In this document: positions 61,023 through 64,000 of the stretch, in pieces
How the letters are laid out: the number at the start of each line of letters is the position of its first letter
Numbering within the stretch: position 1 is the first letter of the stretch
Notes under the pieces: generated by a model
What the model saw: the letters and a program-made list of their open reading frames with translations, nothing else
Database searches by the model: none
What the model was told of the DNA's origin: nothing
Translations under genes and position numbers: made by a program
Assembly (NCBI RefSeq): GCF_032854445.1
Contig: NC_088301.1
Span: 37,745,187-37,809,186 of the forward strand
Direction of reading: 5' to 3'
DNA length: 64,000 bases
From: Liolophura sinensis
Taxonomy: Eukaryota; Mollusca; Polyplacophora; Chitonida; Chitonidae

Positions 61023-64000
61023 CTGAAAGTAAGAAAGAAAGATTGAAATCAGTGTTCATTGTCATTGGTGTTTTATAGAACTCGTACTACATGTACAGGT
61101 GTAGATTTTACAGGTATAGATACATGTATTACAGGCAAATGCTAGAGGTTCTCACTACTTCTTGATGACGACTATATAATGAAACACAGAGAGCAGAGCA
61201 TTTCTCCTATTTTTTTCTTTCTTTCTCAGCTGGCAAAGAACAAAAACTAGCCCATCCTATTTATATGTACATGTATGATTATCTATTACACATATGTATC
61301 TAACAAATGTGTTACATCCCACAAGAAAGTATGAGCTCAGGTTACCATATAACTGTACATGATGTATATCCAAGAATAAATTTTCTAAAATCCCCATACT
61401 CTTTCATAATTGTTCTTTCTCAGTAAGCGTTGAGGGAGAGGTGTATCATTCAGGAGGGGGATAAGATAATAACTTTAAACTAAGATTCCAAAAATTAGAA
61501 AACTTTGTTGATTCCATTACAATTTGTTTGTTCATTTTCAAATTTCAAAATGCGAAATCTATTTGTTGGGCACAGTAAAAAAAAACAAACAAAAAAAAAA
61601 AAACTGTATATACTTGCATTATTTTAAAAAGAAATTAATAATTCAAATGAAGAAACTTTATGTGAAAAAATAAAATACAATGTCAGTTTTAGAGTAGAGC
61701 TAAAATTCCATGTTTTCCCCTCTCCAGTTAAATCCTAATTAATAATATAATTATTTTCCCTATAAAAAAAACAACTGACATGAAATGTAATTTACACCAT
61801 CATGCAACGCCACTAGCTAGATAGAAATGTAATTACGTCACAAATTTTAGGAATTGCCAGTGATTTAATAATTCATGAATCAATGAATATTATATGGCAG
61901 ATGTCCAGCACATGTTTTAACGGCCTCTAAATGCAACTAAAATGCCAATACTTCTTGCATTATGCATCTACAATTCAGTCAAGTAACATGCATCTGAACA
62001 GTGACTAGTCAGTTCAGCTATCTGCGCAACAAATGTTTTCCTTATAGTAAGCCATGTGCAAATATCGTGGTATGTATCAGGGAAATATCTAGTCACTTTG
62101 GTTCCGGAAAACGTTTGGACTCCTAAAATCTTGGCTGCCCAAACTAAACAAGCTGTATTAAAACTAACAGGTAATTTAAACAAAAATATGATGATTAAAT
62201 TTTTCATACAAGTTTCTTTCACTGACAGATTTAAAATCTTTTAGAAACTATCATTTTGAGTTGCATTTTAAAATTTCTTGATGCACAGTAACAATGTCAC
62301 CATTAAAGCTTGGGATCAGAATCTTTAATGTTTTTCTAGATATGGCCCTGTGTATGCACATATAATTACAGCACACAATAAAATATAAATGATATACTGT
62401 ACACATTAATCTCCCGAATGTACAAATATGCTTTATAAAGCATCAGCTCTTTGGATATACTAGTGTAAATGTAACAAACTTATAACTGCCCACTGTATAT
62501 TTTCCCTAAAGCTTATAAATGTATGTACATGATATAACTAGAGGCAGGTTATGTACTGTATGTATGTACTGTAATTCTTCCTTGCATTACTTCTCGAACA
62601 ACAGCTAAACTGAAAGTGCACCCTCACAACTGATTTTCAATAGGCATCTATGTAGGTATTTCAGGACATCAAGTTTGAGAAACTCTTAGTGAAGGAGTAG
62701 ATAAGGCACAATTCAGTAAAATCTTTGCTGTCATGATCGATTTCCAAATGGCTTCTGTTCCAATATTAGGCACAAACACTGTAAGCATCCCAAGTCTGAA
62801 AGCTCCAAGTGAAGCGGTTCGGTCTCTGAAAAGTTTATTGATGGCTGTACAGACAATGGTGTACCATAACATACATGTAACATAACACAGCCTGTCTTCA
62901 ACAGTGAGTGTAAAAATTCAAAACTCAAGAATTAGACACCTGTTATTTATGTCAAAATATATGAACATCACTTTTGGAATCGAAATGGAATTAAATGAAC
63001 TGTTCTTCAGACACCCCCCTTCCCCCTCCAAAAAATAAAAAAGAGTAAAAAAGTAAGTAAGTATAAAAAAGTATAAAGTATAATTTACATCATTGGTATC
63101 CTCACACACCCAAATATCATGAACTCAAAGCTAAATATTACTGGTACTAAGACACTGTATCCACTGGATGATTGTTTTCTTTCCTCAATGAATCACACCT
63201 ACAGTGGCTATGGACACGAGTAGCTAGGATGACAGGCTGCAACAGCAATATTGATCCTGGACTACTCCAGTGGAAGTGATTATGATGGACCACAAGCCAT
63301 AGTGTACATGTACATTGTACACTCCGCACCGTTCCTGTGTCACTCGATAGTTAATCACTGCCACCACCTCTTGTAGAGGAGCCCATTAACCTGCCCATAC
63401 TGCAGGACATGAGAACGACAACCACAGACAATCATATATGTACATGTCCTTTCCAAGACTACATGATGGACTGATGAAGCCCCAAAAGGCTATACATTCT
63501 GTCATTGCCAACATCTTCCACAGAATTCTGCATGGGTGTAAGAGGTGTGAAGTACTTGTGCATACGCATAATTTGATTTGTTACCATTATTCGAAGCCTC
63601 ACACCATTTATGACTCTTTTGGGATCTTGGTATCATGATCATTCATGGGTACATTCAATTCGTTCCTCTGTGGCCACTGGAGGAGGTGGTGGCCAATGTC
63701 ATTTATCATTTATTGGCCACTATAGGAGACCAGTGGCACCACTGCTGGTATTGTAGTGTCAGATATCAGGAACAAGGAAGCTGCCACCAAAGGCAATCAC
63801 ACTGACAAATGCAAAGTACTTCAAGGTCAAATTCAACACTTTCATATTAAAATTTTCAATGAAACACTGATCATTAAACTTAAAAGAATATTCCATTTAA
63901 CTGTTTTCTGCACATACATGCCGAAATGAATGCGTTGCTTCCCATTAGCCTAAATCCACAGACTATCTGTATATTGCATTTTACGAAAAACATATATTAC
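61023..64000. other. Right-edge stretch without supported genes
   Basis: AT-rich. An A-rich tract lies at about 61578-61604. Several 60-98 codon open frames occur on both strands (for example 61968-62222 minus and 62669-62928 minus) without known motifs. It is expected to contain or precede the first exon of the thioesterase gene, but I found no convincing ATG exon with a phase-0 donor. Confidence 0.4.

Noticed and set aside
61968-62244. Opposed open frames of 84 and 62 codons, one ending near a donor-like site
   Set aside because: No match to the missing thioesterase exon and no known domain.
62669-62928. Minus-strand open frames considered as the first thioesterase exon
   Set aside because: No small hydrophilic N-terminus and no phase-0 donor.
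63061-63130. ATG followed by a GTAAAT donor-like site on the minus strand, as the thioesterase first exon
   Set aside because: Phase and peptide do not fit the family start; too weak to annotate.

Overview
This is a stretch of animal nuclear genome, AT-rich, with GT-AG introns, short exons, many interspersed repeats and no bacterial-style gene packing. The repeats (tRNA-derived SINEs, an inverted-repeat element with GTGAGTGAGTGAG ends, a Ngaro/DIRS-like retroelement carrying an SGNH domain, and a YIDD-box reverse transcriptase family) resemble those I associate with molluscs, so I infer a mollusc or other lophotrochozoan. This is by pattern recognition, not a search.

The left third (1-17.6 kb) is repeat-rich. 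A decayed Ngaro/DIRS-like element lies on the minus strand (about 3.1-6.25 kb; gag-like, RT, RNase H, tyrosine recombinase, SGNH). Decayed copies of a second reverse transcriptase family lie at 0.77-1.33, 7.24-8.53 and 13.4-13.8 kb. Between them sits a seven-exon aquaglyceroporin-like gene (8613-12452, +, 335 aa). Its two pore motifs read NPG and NAT instead of NPA, and its filter arginine is a lysine.

The middle (17.6-34.9 kb) is sparse. A four-exon gene (21259-31541, +) encodes a small disordered protein with an MGCNSSK lipidation start. Two minus-strand exons of an unknown gene lie at 31915-32164. A complete Tc1-type transposon (32936-34467) has matching ends, a TA duplication and an unbroken 335-aa DD34E transposase.

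The right half (34.9-61 kb) holds conserved cellular genes. RidA/UK114 imine deaminase (-, six exons, 134 aa) is divergent from an unrecognised single-span membrane protein (+, 288 aa). They share a roughly 0.6 kb promoter with two perfect CRE palindromes and a small inverted-repeat element. POP1 of RNase P/MRP (+, seven exons, 822 aa) follows. Acyl-protein thioesterase (LYPLA family, -, seven of its exons seen) converges on POP1 from the right; it has an apparent one-base frameshift at the end of one exon, and its first exon was not found. The genes have unrelated housekeeping or membrane roles, and I see no operon-like or gene-cluster logic. All exon models come from reading splice signals, reading frame and family similarity by eye.
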